A stretch of DNA of 64,000 nucleotides from the NCBI RefSeq assembly GCF_042665075.1, contig NZ_JBHTBR010000005.1, forward strand, positions 1,054,001 to 1,118,000, given 5' to 3'. The stretch comes from Hirschia litorea (GTDB lineage: Bacteria > Pseudomonadota > Alphaproteobacteria > Caulobacterales > Hyphomonadaceae). Position numbers and translations under genes: made by a program. The notes beneath the pieces are model-generated. The model was not told the DNA's origin and did not search any database. It saw nothing but the letters and a program-made list of their open reading frames with translations. This document shows positions 8,692 through 17,661 of this stretch, one piece after another (positions within the stretch are counted from its first letter, which is position 1; every line of letters starts with the position of its first letter).

Positions 8692-10137
8692 TTACGCCGC
8701 TGTTTGAAGGCTTTTATCTGTTTTTTTTACTTCTGTTTTTTCAACAAGTTCAGCGTGCAGGGCAACAATGGTCTTGTCAAAGTGTTCGTCGGCAACAAGG
8801 AGTTGCAAGTCGGTGTTGCGCGGTAGGAAGTTTAGTCCGAGTAGTTGGATATCTTCTTTATAAAGCGCGCCGCTTGCACGGGTAACTAATCCGGGAACAT
8901 CCAAATTGGCACCAATAACAGACACTATAGAAACTTTGCGCATTGTGATTTCTGCACTTGAAAACTGCGCTTCAATATCGGCAGCGGCGCGTTTAAGCGC
9001 TTTACGAGAACACTCCAGATAGTGAGTTATTGTATTTGCATTGGAAGACTTACTAATAATGCGTACTTTGTGGCGCGTGAGAGCGCCTAAAATGGCCGCA
9101 TCATACCCTTTGACGCCAACCATATCTTGCTCAAACACTTCCATAGCGAAAATGCTTTGTAGACCTGTAATGATTTCTGCGCGTGGGGAGGAGGTTTCCA
9201 AAGTAGCTTTGATAACCGTTCCTGCATCCGTTGGGTCGAACGTGTTCCTGACCCAAAGCGGAATGCCTGCCTGACGTAAACCTTTAGCAGCGCTTGGGTG
9301 TACGGCTTCCATACCCATGTTTGATAATTGGTCCGCGACATCATAATTGGTTTCACCAATTTTACGCACCCGATCAACACCTACCAGTTTAGGGTCTGCG
9401 CTTGAGAGGTGAAACTCTTTATGGATGATTGCTTTTTCGGCATTTGTGACAGCCGCAATATGGGAGAATGTGACTTCTGTGTATCCGCGATCAAATCGGC
9501 TCACCATGCCTTCTTCACAGCTTGCATATCCTGTTACAATTGGCAGCTCTTTAGTGAGGTCAATTTTCGCGAACGTGTCAGATATGCGCGTGTCTAACGG
9601 GATTTTACGTTCATCACGCCACCCTGTAAGGTCAACGAATACAGCGTTTATGTCTTGCTGACGTAGGAGTAGAGCGGTGTTGTGAGCAGAATGGGCTTCT
9701 CCCATAGCAGCAAGTGTTTCGCGTACCGCTGCAAGGTGTTCATCAAGTCTGAATTGGCCGTAAGAGCACAAACGGTGCAAATCGATCAGGCAGTTGCGGA
9801 CATCTTCGATCCGCTCGACAACGAATGCGTCAGCGATTTCTTTGTGAGGGTGATCGCCAAAGACGTCAGCGTTTTTCTCGCGCATTGCTTCGGCTACATC
9901 GGAGAGGGCGTCGCTCCACGCCCATTTGCTTTCTGCGCTTGCAAAAAGAGCATACACACCCGGCTTCCCAGACTTTTTATGCTCTAATAGCAAATCGGTT
10001 ATACCAGCATAGGCTGACACGACAAAAGCACGTCCATAAATGTCTTTATCTTTGCGGTTACCTAAAAAGACATTTTTTAAAACGATGTCTGTATTGGCAA
10101 TTGAAGTTCCGCCAATTTTTTCCACTGTGTGTGTCAT
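8692..10137 (-). CDS. ask: Ectoine-specific aspartate kinase
   Basis: This 481-residue protein phosphorylates aspartate, the first step towards aspartate semialdehyde, the precursor for ectoine. KIGGTSIANTD at the N-terminus is the kinase signature (KxGGTS), and two ACT-type regulatory modules occupy the C-terminal third (VSIVSVIGANLD, LLGLNFLPRNTD). It lies immediately after ectD. Dedicated Ask_Ect enzymes are found in many ectoine operons and are thought to escape the feedback inhibition that limits the housekeeping kinase. The ATG has an AAAGAAAGTAGC leader. Confidence 0.92.
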   Translation of the reverse strand: MTHTVEKIGGTSIANTDIVLKNVFLGNRKDKDIYGRAFVVSAYAGITDLLLEHKKSGKPGVYALFASAESKWAWSDALSDVAEAMREKNADVFGDHPHKEIADAFVVERIEDVRNCLIDLHRLCSYGQFRLDEHLAAVRETLAAMGEAHSAHNTALLLRQQDINAVFVDLTGWRDERKIPLDTRISDTFAKIDLTKELPIVTGYASCEEGMVSRFDRGYTEVTFSHIAAVTNAEKAIIHKEFHLSSADPKLVGVDRVRKIGETNYDVADQLSNMGMEAVHPSAAKGLRQAGIPLWVRNTFDPTDAGTVIKATLETSSPRAEIITGLQSIFAMEVFEQDMVGVKGYDAAILGALTRHKVRIISKSSNANTITHYLECSRKALKRAAADIEAQFSSAEITMRKVSIVSVIGANLDVPGLVTRASGALYKEDIQLLGLNFLPRNTDLQLLVADEHFDKTIVALHAELVEKTEVKKTDKSLQTAA

Positions 10138-10151
10138 AAAGCTACTTTCTT

Positions 10152-11078
10152 TTAAGCTGCCTGAATAGATTTTTTCGATGCCGCTACGAGGGGGCGATCT
10201 ACCAATCTGTGGGCTATAAATTCAGGCCGTTCTTTTGTGCCGCCATACGGGGTCGTGAGGCGGTTGGACCAAGCGTTGTAAACGAAAAATGCGTTCGTCC
10301 GTTCTAGCGGAGTGATGTTGCCATTCGAGCCATGCATTGTATTGCAATCGAAAATAACAACAGATCCCGCGGGTGGGGTTGGCGCAATTATGTTGCCTGT
10401 TTCCACCATGTGCGTGAGAATGTCCGCGTCTGGAACACCAACTTCTTGTTTCTTTAGAGACTTTTTATAGTTCTCATCGGGCGTTTCACCTGTGCATGAT
10501 ACAAATGAATTATGGCTTCCACTCACAAACATAGTCGGACCTGCCTGCGAATGATTGTCGGTGAGCATGACAGACATGGATAAAGCGCGCATACGCGGCA
10601 TCCCATCCTCTACATGCCATGTCTCAAAGTCAGAGTGCCAATAAAACTCTTTTCCATGAAAGCCCGGTTTGTAGTTCAAGCGTGATTGATGGATGTAGAC
10701 GTCATCATTTAGAATGAAACGTGCAATGTCTGACAAACGCTCACTTGCGGCAATATTGGCGAAAACATCTGATTGCTGATGAATCGCGAAAACGGACCGC
10801 ACTATATCATTTCGTTCGGCACTGGGTTCTGTAACAACCGTTTCGGCTTGAAGGGTATTTGCATTCTGCCGCATTGAATTTGCGGCAGTTTGCAGTGATG
10901 CAACTTCTTCTGCTGAAAACATATCTTCCAGCACCATCACACCATTTTCAATATAACCCTGTAAGTCTTGGGAAGATATTGGACAATTAGATGTGCCTTT
11001 TCCATAGAAAACGGGATCTTTACGTTCGTAGGTACGGGGCTGCGTAGAGCTACGGGACGGGTAGAGGTCATCTTTCAT
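10152..11078 (-). CDS. ectD: Ectoine hydroxylase
   Basis: This 309-residue non-haem Fe(II)/2-oxoglutarate dioxygenase converts ectoine to 5-hydroxyectoine. The family signature FYWHSDFETWH gives iron ligands His148 and Asp150, with the distal His249 in TMHGSNGN. I chose the start at 11078 (MKDDLYPSR, preceded by AAGGA). A longer frame to 11180 would overlap ectC, while EctD proteins normally begin with this MKDLYPSR-like sequence. The ectC stop lies 13 bases upstream. Its presence means the cell can make hydroxyectoine, often linked to heat and desiccation as well as salt. Confidence 0.95.
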   Translation of the reverse strand: MKDDLYPSRSSTQPRTYERKDPVFYGKGTSNCPISSQDLQGYIENGVMVLEDMFSAEEVASLQTAANSMRQNANTLQAETVVTEPSAERNDIVRSVFAIHQQSDVFANIAASERLSDIARFILNDDVYIHQSRLNYKPGFHGKEFYWHSDFETWHVEDGMPRMRALSMSVMLTDNHSQAGPTMFVSGSHNSFVSCTGETPDENYKKSLKKQEVGVPDADILTHMVETGNIIAPTPPAGSVVIFDCNTMHGSNGNITPLERTNAFFVYNAWSNRLTTPYGGTKERPEFIAHRLVDRPLVAASKKSIQAA

Positions 11079-11091
11079 GTTTTGCAATCCT

Positions 11092-11520
11092 TCAAATTGG
11101 AGGGACAGCGCCTGCAGTGTCGGCAGTTTCAGGTTCAGCAGCTGGGTATGCGCCATCAGGACCGTGCACTTCATTTCCAACTACCGGTGGGTTGAAAACA
11201 CAAGCCATGACCATCTCTGAACCCTTGTCGGCGCGAAGAATGTGACGATCGTGTTTATCGAGCGCATACATAATACCGGGACGAATTTGGTGAACTTCAC
11301 CAGTTGCAAGGTCTTCGATTGAGCCTTCACCTGTCATGCAATACACGCTTTCAAGGTGGTTTTTGTATTCCATCTCCAACTCAGCATCTTTGTGAATTGT
11401 GGTGATGTGAAATGAGAAACCCATATTGTCTTCTCGAAGAAGAAGGCGGACAGATGTCCAGCCTTCACTGTCAACACGGCGTTCGTTTTTGTTCGCTTCC
11501 GCGAGATCTCTCACAATCAT
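11092..11520 (-). CDS. ectC: Ectoine synthase
   Basis: This 142-residue cupin-fold enzyme closes N-gamma-acetyl-diaminobutyrate to ectoine. Start MIVRDLAEANKNERRVDSEG and the core SVYCMTGEGSIEDL and HDRHILRADKG are classic EctC sequence. The acidic, Pro-rich tail is slightly extended. The start has the ribosome site TTAGGAG, and the ectB stop lies 9 bases upstream. Confidence 0.96.
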   Translation of the reverse strand: MIVRDLAEANKNERRVDSEGWTSVRLLLREDNMGFSFHITTIHKDAELEMEYKNHLESVYCMTGEGSIEDLATGEVHQIRPGIMYALDKHDRHILRADKGSEMVMACVFNPPVVGNEVHGPDGAYPAAEPETADTAGAVPPI

Positions 11521-11529
11521 GATGTGCTC

Positions 11530-12825
11530 CTAAGCAGCAGTTTTTGCGTATGATTTTTCAATCTCGATGATGGCCTTGCTTAAGATATCCAAACCTTCGT
11601 TTAGGTCTTCATCAGTGATTGTTAGCGGGCAGAGCACTTTAATAACTTCATCATGTGCTCCGCTTGTTTCGATGACGAGGCCATTTTCAAAACACTTGGC
11701 GCAGATTTCGGACGTCAGGTCGCCATTGAGAAATTCGATACCTTTCATCATGCCGCGCCCTTTAGTGCGATTTGCAATTGGGCTTGTTGCGACGATGGCT
11801 TCAAGGCGTTTCTCCAAAAGGGCACTTTTACGCATAACTTCAGTTTCAAAGCGCTCATCGCTCCAGAAAAGCTCGATAGATTTTGCAGCTGTAATGAATG
11901 CGTGATTGTTTCCGCGGAATGTTCCGTTGTGTTCGCCCGGTTTCCAGTCATCATATTGCGGCTTGATCATTGTCATAGCGAATGGAAGTCCCATTCCAGA
12001 AAGCGATTTTGCCAATGTGATGATATCAGGGGAGATCCCAGCACGTTCAAAGCTGAAGAAACCACCTGTACGACCGATACCAGCTTGAATGTCATCAATA
12101 ATAAGAAGTGCGCCATGCTTTTTGGCGATTTTGGCAATTTTACGCAACCAAGCATCGCTGGCCACATTTAGTCCACCTTCGCCTTGAGTTGTCTCAATCA
12201 AAAATGCTGCGGGTGCATCAAGACCAGAAGATGGGTCTGACAAGCGGATGTCGAGTTGTTCCGCTGTATCAATGTCGGGACCAAAATAGCCATCATATGC
12301 TTCGTGAACAACGCCGGCCAACGGTATGCCGGCACCGCCGCGCTTACCTGCATTCCCGGTGGCTGCCAAAGCGCCTAAAGTCATGCCGTGAAAGCCGTTG
12401 GTGAATGCAATAATATTGGTTCTGCCTGTTGCTTTGCGTGCTGTCTTCATAGCTGCTTCAACAGCGTTTGTGCCTGTGGGACCAGGGAACATAAGGCGGT
12501 AATCAAGATTGCGTGGCTTCATAATGTGCTGTTCAAAAGCGTTGAGAAATGTCGCTTTCGCAGCAGAGTGCATATCTAAGCCATGCGTAAGACCATCTGA
12601 TGTGATGTAGTCTATTAGCGCTTTTTGTAAATCGTCGTGATTGTGGCCATAATTTAGCGTTGAACAACCAGCGAGAAAGTCGATGTACTCGCTACCATCT
12701 TCGGCAATAAGACGTGAGCCTTTTGCTGTATCAAAACTAATTGGGAAAGCGCGGCAATAGCTGCGAACTTCAGACTCGCGGCGGTCATAAATGGCGTGTT
12801 CTGGATTTTCTGATTCGAACGGCAT
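11530..12825 (-). CDS. ectB: Diaminobutyrate-2-oxoglutarate transaminase
   Basis: This 431-residue class III PLP aminotransferase converts aspartate semialdehyde to L-2,4-diaminobutyrate. The PLP lysine sits in ITLAKSLSGMG, the cofactor aspartate in LLIIDDIQAG. MFPGPTGTNAVEAAMKTAR is the typical EctB substrate-site region. It is preceded by AAGGAG and follows ectA by 58 bases. Confidence 0.96.
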   Translation of the reverse strand: MPFESENPEHAIYDRRESEVRSYCRAFPISFDTAKGSRLIAEDGSEYIDFLAGCSTLNYGHNHDDLQKALIDYITSDGLTHGLDMHSAAKATFLNAFEQHIMKPRNLDYRLMFPGPTGTNAVEAAMKTARKATGRTNIIAFTNGFHGMTLGALAATGNAGKRGGAGIPLAGVVHEAYDGYFGPDIDTAEQLDIRLSDPSSGLDAPAAFLIETTQGEGGLNVASDAWLRKIAKIAKKHGALLIIDDIQAGIGRTGGFFSFERAGISPDIITLAKSLSGMGLPFAMTMIKPQYDDWKPGEHNGTFRGNNHAFITAAKSIELFWSDERFETEVMRKSALLEKRLEAIVATSPIANRTKGRGMMKGIEFLNGDLTSEICAKCFENGLVIETSGAHDEVIKVLCPLTITDEDLNEGLDILSKAIIEIEKSYAKTAA

Positions 12826-12883
12826 GGTACTGCTCCTTGATGAGGTGGCAATTGCGTGAAAACGGGGAATGATTGCGGTGATT

Positions 12884-13420
12884 TTAGACGACCGGAGGTG
12901 GGCGTCCGAATGGGCCGATAGTTACAAGTAACTCGCTATCGTGGCGGCCATTAAAATGGGCAGCTTCTTCAAAGCCATCACTCTTAGTGAGTGGCGCTTC
13001 TAGCCATCTGGCGAGACTTTCGAACAGATGCCATGAGGCTTGGTTATCGGCGGTTATAGTTGTTTTTAAATAGCGGCAGTTCTTTGTTGCGGCTCTATTC
13101 AAAATTTGGCTGACGAGCCTTTTAGGGACACGTTTTCCACGTGCTTCCTTTGCAATGGCGACTTGCCATAGGAAATAGACCTCTGGTTCTTGCGGTAGAA
13201 CATATCCTGACACCCATCCATGCGTGGACGGAGTATGGGCTGTTGAAACTGCAAGTGCGCAAGTGTTCGAAAAGTGCGAACATTGCAAAAGGTTTGCGTA
13301 TAGAGAATTTGTATCAAGCGGTGGACAAGCCGCAATGAGATCGTGAACGCCTACCGCATCCTCAGGGACAGGTGAGCGAATCGTATAATCATCAATATCG
13401 TCTGCTTGTTGTTCATCCAT
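12884..13420 (-). CDS. ectA: Diaminobutyrate acetyltransferase
   Basis: This 178-residue GNAT-fold enzyme acetylates L-2,4-diaminobutyrate. YTIRSPVPEDAVGVHDLI and CPPLDTNSLYANLLQCSHF are diagnostic of EctA, and VAIAKEARGKRVPKRLV is the acetyl-CoA loop. It is the first gene of the seven-gene operon ectA-ectB-ectC-ectD-ask-MFS-SSS. The upstream region contains an EcfG-type promoter and palindromic sites near a divergent MarR gene. Confidence 0.95.
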   Translation of the reverse strand: MDEQQADDIDDYTIRSPVPEDAVGVHDLIAACPPLDTNSLYANLLQCSHFSNTCALAVSTAHTPSTHGWVSGYVLPQEPEVYFLWQVAIAKEARGKRVPKRLVSQILNRAATKNCRYLKTTITADNQASWHLFESLARWLEAPLTKSDGFEEAAHFNGRHDSELLVTIGPFGRPPPVV

Positions 13421-13460
13421 CTCTATTTCTCTTTTGGCGGAATAACTTGTTCTACCAAAT

Positions 13461-13483
13461 TATATTGTTCGACAAACTATATA
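13461..13483. promoter_or_regulatory. Candidate MarR/EctR operator in ectA leader
   Basis: An interrupted dyad TTGT-TCG-ACAA is flanked by TATA on both sides and contains ACTATATA. From memory, EctR of methylotrophs binds an AT-rich pseudopalindrome ending in ACTATATA. The site lies between the EcfG-type promoter and the ectA start, where a bound repressor would block transcription. Confidence 0.4.
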
Positions 13484-13537
13484 TGTGGGCTCGATTGAAA
13501 ATGCAACCGCGCTAAAATGTCTAATATTTAAGCTTTA

Positions 13538-13563
13538 AACGCCTATTTGATGCATAAAGTTCC
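13538..13563 (-). promoter_or_regulatory. EcfG-type promoter of the ectoine operon
   Basis: On the minus strand, GGAAC at 13563-13559, 17 bases, then CGTT at 13541-13538 is an exact match to the general stress sigma consensus. Transcription would start near 13530, about 110 bases before ectA. Confidence 0.75.
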
Positions 13564-13584
13564 AATATAAAGTATTTTTGTGAC

Positions 13585-13598
13585 CAAAATATATTTTG
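13585..13598. promoter_or_regulatory. Perfect palindrome between ectA and marR
   Basis: CAAAATATATTTTG is a perfect 14-base palindrome in the divergent region, just upstream of the ectA EcfG -35 and about 90 bases before the MarR start. It overlaps a TTGACA at 13596-13601. It suits a MarR dimer controlling its own gene and ectA. Confidence 0.5.
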
Positions 13599-13685
13599 AC
13601 AATCAATATATCGCCGCTAAATGAGTTTTTCAGCTATTCTGATTTTAAACTACGTAAAATCGTGTGAACTTCTTGGAGCGATGCC

Positions 13686-14186
13686 GTGCCTGACTTTGCA
13701 GAAACATCTTTGATCGCGTTGCGACGTATTCTAAAGGCGACCGAAGGAAACGCAAAACGGTTGGCGCGTCAGTCCGGTTTGACGGCGTCTCAATTGCTTG
13801 TTCTTCAAATATTAAAATCTGAAGGTGAGACTGTAACAGGCGAACTTGCCAGTGCTGTTGATCTTAGGCAGGCGACAATATCTCTGTTGGTGGATAAGCT
13901 GCAGGAAGCGGGTTTAGTTGCACGACGGAGAAGTGAAACAGACCGCCGTCATGTATGGGTGCGTATTACATCTAAAGGGGAAACAGTTTTGCAAGGCGCT
14001 CCTGATCTTTTGCAAACTGGCTTTCTACTTCGTTTTTCTAAGTTGCCAGAGTGGGAGCAAGCGAGTTTGGCCGCTTCTCTATTGAAGCTAGTGTCTCTAT
14101 TGGATGCGGGTGCGATTGATGCATCTCCTGTTTTAGACGTTGGAGATGTGACGCATTTACCTTCTTCAAATGGCGAAGAGGCATAA
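13686..14186 (+). CDS. MarR-family regulator, EctR-like
   Basis: This 166-residue winged-helix repressor is transcribed divergently from ectA. The recognition helix and wing are visible as LRQATISLLVDKLQEAGL and RRRSETDRRHVWVRITSKG. The start is GTG at 13686 (TTGGAGCG upstream); an ATG at 13681 is out of frame. MarR regulators named EctR1 sit in the same place in ectoine loci of methylotrophs and repress ect transcription. The equivalent role here is inferred from position and the palindromes in between. Confidence 0.85.
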   Translation: MPDFAETSLIALRRILKATEGNAKRLARQSGLTASQLLVLQILKSEGETVTGELASAVDLRQATISLLVDKLQEAGLVARRRSETDRRHVWVRITSKGETVLQGAPDLLQTGFLLRFSKLPEWEQASLAASLLKLVSLLDAGAIDASPVLDVGDVTHLPSSNGEEA

Positions 14187-14194
14187 GTTAGAAC

Positions 14195-14617
14195 CTATCG
14201 GATGGCTGAACGATTATAGATTTCGAAGACAACCATTCCTGCAATCATAGCTGCTAGAAATATGAGGATGTTTTTCCCACCGATAAGAAGTCCAGCGATT
14301 GCTGGGCCGGGACAAAGACCAACCAAGCCCCATCCAATGCCAAAGAGCGTCGCGCCTATAGCGAGTTTGGGATCTATGCTGGTGTTCTTGGGGATTTGAA
14401 ACTGCGTATCAAAAAGCGGAGTTTTGCGTCTCCATACTAATCTATATCCGATGAAAGAAGTAATGACTGCGCCTCCCATGACAAATGCGAGGGAAGGGTC
14501 CCATTCTCCAAAAATATCTAAAAATGAGATCACTTTCTCAGGGTTTGTCATTTGAGAAATAGTAAGACCCAAACCAAAAATGAGACCCGCGAAAAGTCCG
14601 GAAATATGCTTGCTCAT
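14195..14617 (-). CDS. YeeE/YedE-like transporter, second half (DUF6691)
   Basis: This 140-residue membrane protein has about four helices and the motif GLCPGPAIAGL. The start at 14617 (MSKHISGLFAG) has TAGGAGAACT upstream and overlaps the previous stop by 4 bases. An upstream extension to 14746 is unlikely. Together with the next gene it forms a split YeeE/YedE transporter, as in PmpA/PmpB-type pairs. YeeE/TsuA proteins import thiosulfate through conserved cysteines. The sulfur substrate here is inferred. Confidence 0.82.
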   Translation of the reverse strand: MSKHISGLFAGLIFGLGLTISQMTNPEKVISFLDIFGEWDPSLAFVMGGAVITSFIGYRLVWRRKTPLFDTQFQIPKNTSIDPKLAIGATLFGIGWGLVGLCPGPAIAGLLIGGKNILIFLAAMIAGMVVFEIYNRSAIR

Positions 14618-15045
14618 ATTAGTTCTCCTAAAACATGCTTTGCCAAAGTGACTGTGAGTATTCCCGCAAGCATGAAAATTATAACGGACACCGCAGAGCG
14701 GATCGAGAGCCGTGAGAGGCCACATACTCCATGACCACTGGTGCAACCCGATCCCAGTCGCGTGCCAAAGCCGACGAATAAACCGCCGGCAATAAGAAGA
14801 GGGATGGACGCATTTAATTCAAAAGGTGGTTTTGTCTGGCTTGCAAAACTGAACAATAAGGGAGCGCTTATAAGCCCCATTACAAAGAGAATTCGCCATA
14901 GCTTGTCTCCTTTGTTTGCTGTTAACGTACCCGAAAGAATGCCGCTAATTCCAGCGATGCGTCCGTTTGTTGCCATTAAAAGGACGGCAGCAAGGCCGAT
15001 CAATATCCCGCCGATTGATGCACTAATTGGAGTGAAATTATCCAT
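14614..15045 (-). CDS. YeeE/YedE-family protein, first half
   Basis: This 143-residue inner-membrane protein carries GSGCTSGHGVCGLSRLSIRS, the cysteine-containing core motif of YeeE/YedE sulfur transporters. It is coupled by a 4-base overlap to the DUF6691 gene. Transcription diverges from the cytochrome bd genes across a 198-base gap. No adjacent rhodanese or sulfur oxidation gene is seen. Confidence 0.83.
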   Translation of the reverse strand: MDNFTPISASIGGILIGLAAVLLMATNGRIAGISGILSGTLTANKGDKLWRILFVMGLISAPLLFSFASQTKPPFELNASIPLLIAGGLFVGFGTRLGSGCTSGHGVCGLSRLSIRSAVSVIIFMLAGILTVTLAKHVLGELI

Positions 15046-15243
15046 TGAGTATTGTCTCCTATCAAGGTCGTGGCGCTATTGTGTGGTGAGCAGATGAATA
15101 TGTCTATGGAAAGTATGTCGCGCGGAAGATCGTACGTGCGTCTAAAGGTTGCATGTGTCACTCTGCACCCATGAGTAGCGTTCTCAAACGTGATAAAGGT
15201 GAAGAAAGACCGCGATACTTTTGTATAAAAGGAAGGGTAAATC

Positions 15244-16650
15244 ATGCTGGAAATGTTTGATGTATTGGCGTTAGCGAGGGCGCAATTTGCCTTTACTGTT
15301 ATGTTTCATATCATTTTTCCAGCATTCTCCATCGGGCTCGCCAGCTATCTTATGGTGTTGGAGGCATTGTGGCTGAAAACCGATAAAGATGTGTATCTGA
15401 AGTTATTTAAATATTGGCGGAAAATATTTGCTGTGGCTTTCGGCATGGGCGTCGTGTCAGGTATTGTGATGTCCTATCAGTTTGGCACGAATTGGAGTGT
15501 GTTTTCTGATAAGGCTGGTCCAGTGATTGGTCCGCTTATGGCATATGAGGTTTTGACCGCATTCTTTCTGGAAGCAGGCTTTCTAGGTGTCATGCTGTTT
15601 GGAATGGGGCGTGTGTCTAAGAAATTGCACTTTCTGGCAACTGTGATGGTAGCTGTTGGAACGCTCATTTCTGCGACCTGGATTTTGTCTGCAAATAGTT
15701 GGATGCAGACGCCTGCTGGGTTTGGTATAAATGAGGCGGGGCAGTTTATTCCTGAAAACTGGTTTGCGATTATTTTCAATCCTTCTTTTCCCTACCGCTT
15801 AGTGCATATGGTGTTAGCGGCATATCTCACAACGGCGCTTGTCGTTGGCGCTGTTGGGGCGTGGCATTTGCTACGGGAACGCGAAAACATAGAAGCGCGA
15901 ACTATGTTTTCCATGGCGATGTGGATGCTCGCGATTGTAGCACCTTTGCAGATATTTGTGGGAGATGCACACGGGCTAAATACGTTGGAACACCAGCCTG
16001 TGAAGGTGATGGCGATGGAAGGGCATTTTGAAAGCCATCCAGAAGGTGCGCCGCTCTATCTGTTTGGTATTCCTAATGAAAAAGAACAAAAATTGGATAT
16101 GGCAATTGGAATTCCCAAGCTGTCATCCTTGATTCTGCACCATGATTTGAACGCTCCGATGAAGGGGTTGGATACTGTGCCAGATGAGCTGCAACCTCCT
16201 GTGGGGATTGTGTTTTGGAGCTTTCGCATCATGGTAGGTTTAGGCATGTTAATGTTGCTTGTTGGTGGAATTAGTTTGTTTTTGCGGTGGCGGGGCAAAT
16301 TATATTCAACAAAATTTTTCCATCAGATGGCTGTGATGATGGGGCCGCTTGGTTTTGTCGCTGTGCTCGCGGGATGGGTGACAACAGAAGTCGGACGTCA
16401 GCCTTATACAGTCTATGGATTTCTAAAAACGTCAGATTCTCTTGCACCAGTTGAAGCGCCTGCGGTGGCTGTGTCTTTATTGGCTTTCATCATTGTTTAT
16501 TTTATTCTTTTTGGTTTCGGGACCATGTATATTTTGAAAATGATGAACCGCACGCCGGGGCAGTTGGCTCCCTTGCCATCAGCACCAACGCGGAGTGCAG
16601 GGACGACGCAATTAGCGTCAGCTGCCTCACCAAAATCTGATAAAGAATAG
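15244..16650 (+). CDS. cydA: Cytochrome bd-type quinol oxidase subunit I
   Basis: This 468-residue subunit I of a bd-type terminal oxidase oxidises quinol and holds the haems. His22 in TVMFHIIFPAFS is the N-terminal haem ligand, and FPYRLVHMVLAA holds a second. GWVTTEVGRQPYTVYGFLKT is the quinol-site signature. The short Q-loop and this GRQPYTVYG variant fit the cyanide-insensitive oxidase (CIO) group. GGAAGGG precedes ATG. It is followed 9 bases later by cydB. Confidence 0.93.
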   Translation: MLEMFDVLALARAQFAFTVMFHIIFPAFSIGLASYLMVLEALWLKTDKDVYLKLFKYWRKIFAVAFGMGVVSGIVMSYQFGTNWSVFSDKAGPVIGPLMAYEVLTAFFLEAGFLGVMLFGMGRVSKKLHFLATVMVAVGTLISATWILSANSWMQTPAGFGINEAGQFIPENWFAIIFNPSFPYRLVHMVLAAYLTTALVVGAVGAWHLLRERENIEARTMFSMAMWMLAIVAPLQIFVGDAHGLNTLEHQPVKVMAMEGHFESHPEGAPLYLFGIPNEKEQKLDMAIGIPKLSSLILHHDLNAPMKGLDTVPDELQPPVGIVFWSFRIMVGLGMLMLLVGGISLFLRWRGKLYSTKFFHQMAVMMGPLGFVAVLAGWVTTEVGRQPYTVYGFLKTSDSLAPVEAPAVAVSLLAFIIVYFILFGFGTMYILKMMNRTPGQLAPLPSAPTRSAGTTQLASAASPKSDKE

Positions 16651-16659
16651 GAGAAACCT

Positions 16660-17661
16660 ATGTTTGATTTACCGACAATATGGGCATTTATCCTTGCGCT
16701 GGCGATCTTTATTTATGTGATTTTGGATGGGTTTGATTTAGGAATTGGAATATTATTTCCACTCTTAGAAAAAGATTCTGATCGCGATTTGGCGATGAAT
16801 TCAGTTGCCCCTGTCTGGGATGGAAATGAGACATGGTTGGTGCTGGGTGGTGGTGGCCTGATGGCTGCCTTCCCATTGGCTTATGCGGTCGTGCTACCCG
16901 CCCTCTATATGCCTTTTATACTCATGCTATTGGCCTTGGTGTTTCGTGGTGTGGCGTTTGAATTCCGCTGGAGAGACAAAGCTCATGAAAAAATTTGGGA
17001 TCGCTCTTTCTTTTGGGGATCGCTTATGGCGACCTTTTGCCAAGGCATTGTCTTAGGTGCTTTTGTTCAAGGTATTGAAGTAACCGGGCGCGAATATAGC
17101 GGAGGTTGGTGGGACTGGCTCACGCCTTTCTCTATTATGTGTGGGTTTGCTTTGACAGCTGGGTATAGCCTTCTGGGCGCGAGTTGGCTCGTGATGAAAA
17201 CAGAAGGCGAGCTTAGAGAAAAAGCTTATTTTTGCACCAGATGGGCCGGTGTATTTACCTTGGCATTTGTCGCAATAGTGAGTGTTTGGACGCCATTTTT
17301 GTCACCGGAAATTGCAGAGAGATGGTTCACATTTCCGCATTTGATGTTCGTGCTGCCCGTTCCCACAATGACTGCCATAATTGCAGCATTACTTGCGTGG
17401 GGGATAATAGCTAAACGAGATTATGTGCCATTTCCCAGTGCGATTGGATTGTTCAGTTTATGCTTTGTAGGGCTGGGAATTGGAATGTTTCCCTATATCG
17501 TACCGCGCGCAATTACAGTGCATGATGCAGCAGCGCCGGATGTAAGCCTTAGCTTCATGCTGGTAGGAGCGGTCATACTTGTGCCTTTAATCCTCAGCTA
17601 TACAGCTTATTCATATTGGGTGTTTCGCGGTAAAATCGATCCTGAAGCGGGGTATCATTGA
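16660..17661 (+). CDS. cydB: Cytochrome bd-type quinol oxidase subunit II
   Basis: This 333-residue inner-membrane partner of CydA opens with MFDLPTIWAFILALAI and has the family motifs YVILDGFDLGIG and PVWDGNETWLV. AGGAG lies before the start. Its stop overlaps the start of the 44-residue gene at 17661 (TGATG). Confidence 0.93.
   Translation: MFDLPTIWAFILALAIFIYVILDGFDLGIGILFPLLEKDSDRDLAMNSVAPVWDGNETWLVLGGGGLMAAFPLAYAVVLPALYMPFILMLLALVFRGVAFEFRWRDKAHEKIWDRSFFWGSLMATFCQGIVLGAFVQGIEVTGREYSGGWWDWLTPFSIMCGFALTAGYSLLGASWLVMKTEGELREKAYFCTRWAGVFTLAFVAIVSVWTPFLSPEIAERWFTFPHLMFVLPVPTMTAIIAALLAWGIIAKRDYVPFPSAIGLFSLCFVGLGIGMFPYIVPRAITVHDAAAPDVSLSFMLVGAVILVPLILSYTAYSYWVFRGKIDPEAGYH

Noticed and set aside
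9682..10139. Overlapping plus-strand frames opposite aspartokinase
   Set aside because: Antisense to a conserved enzyme, no ribosome sites or domains.
11079..11180. Longer ectD start giving 34 extra residues
   Set aside because: It would overlap ectC extensively, and the extra sequence is the ectC tail in another frame; known EctD begins at the MKDDLYPSR position with AAGGA upstream.
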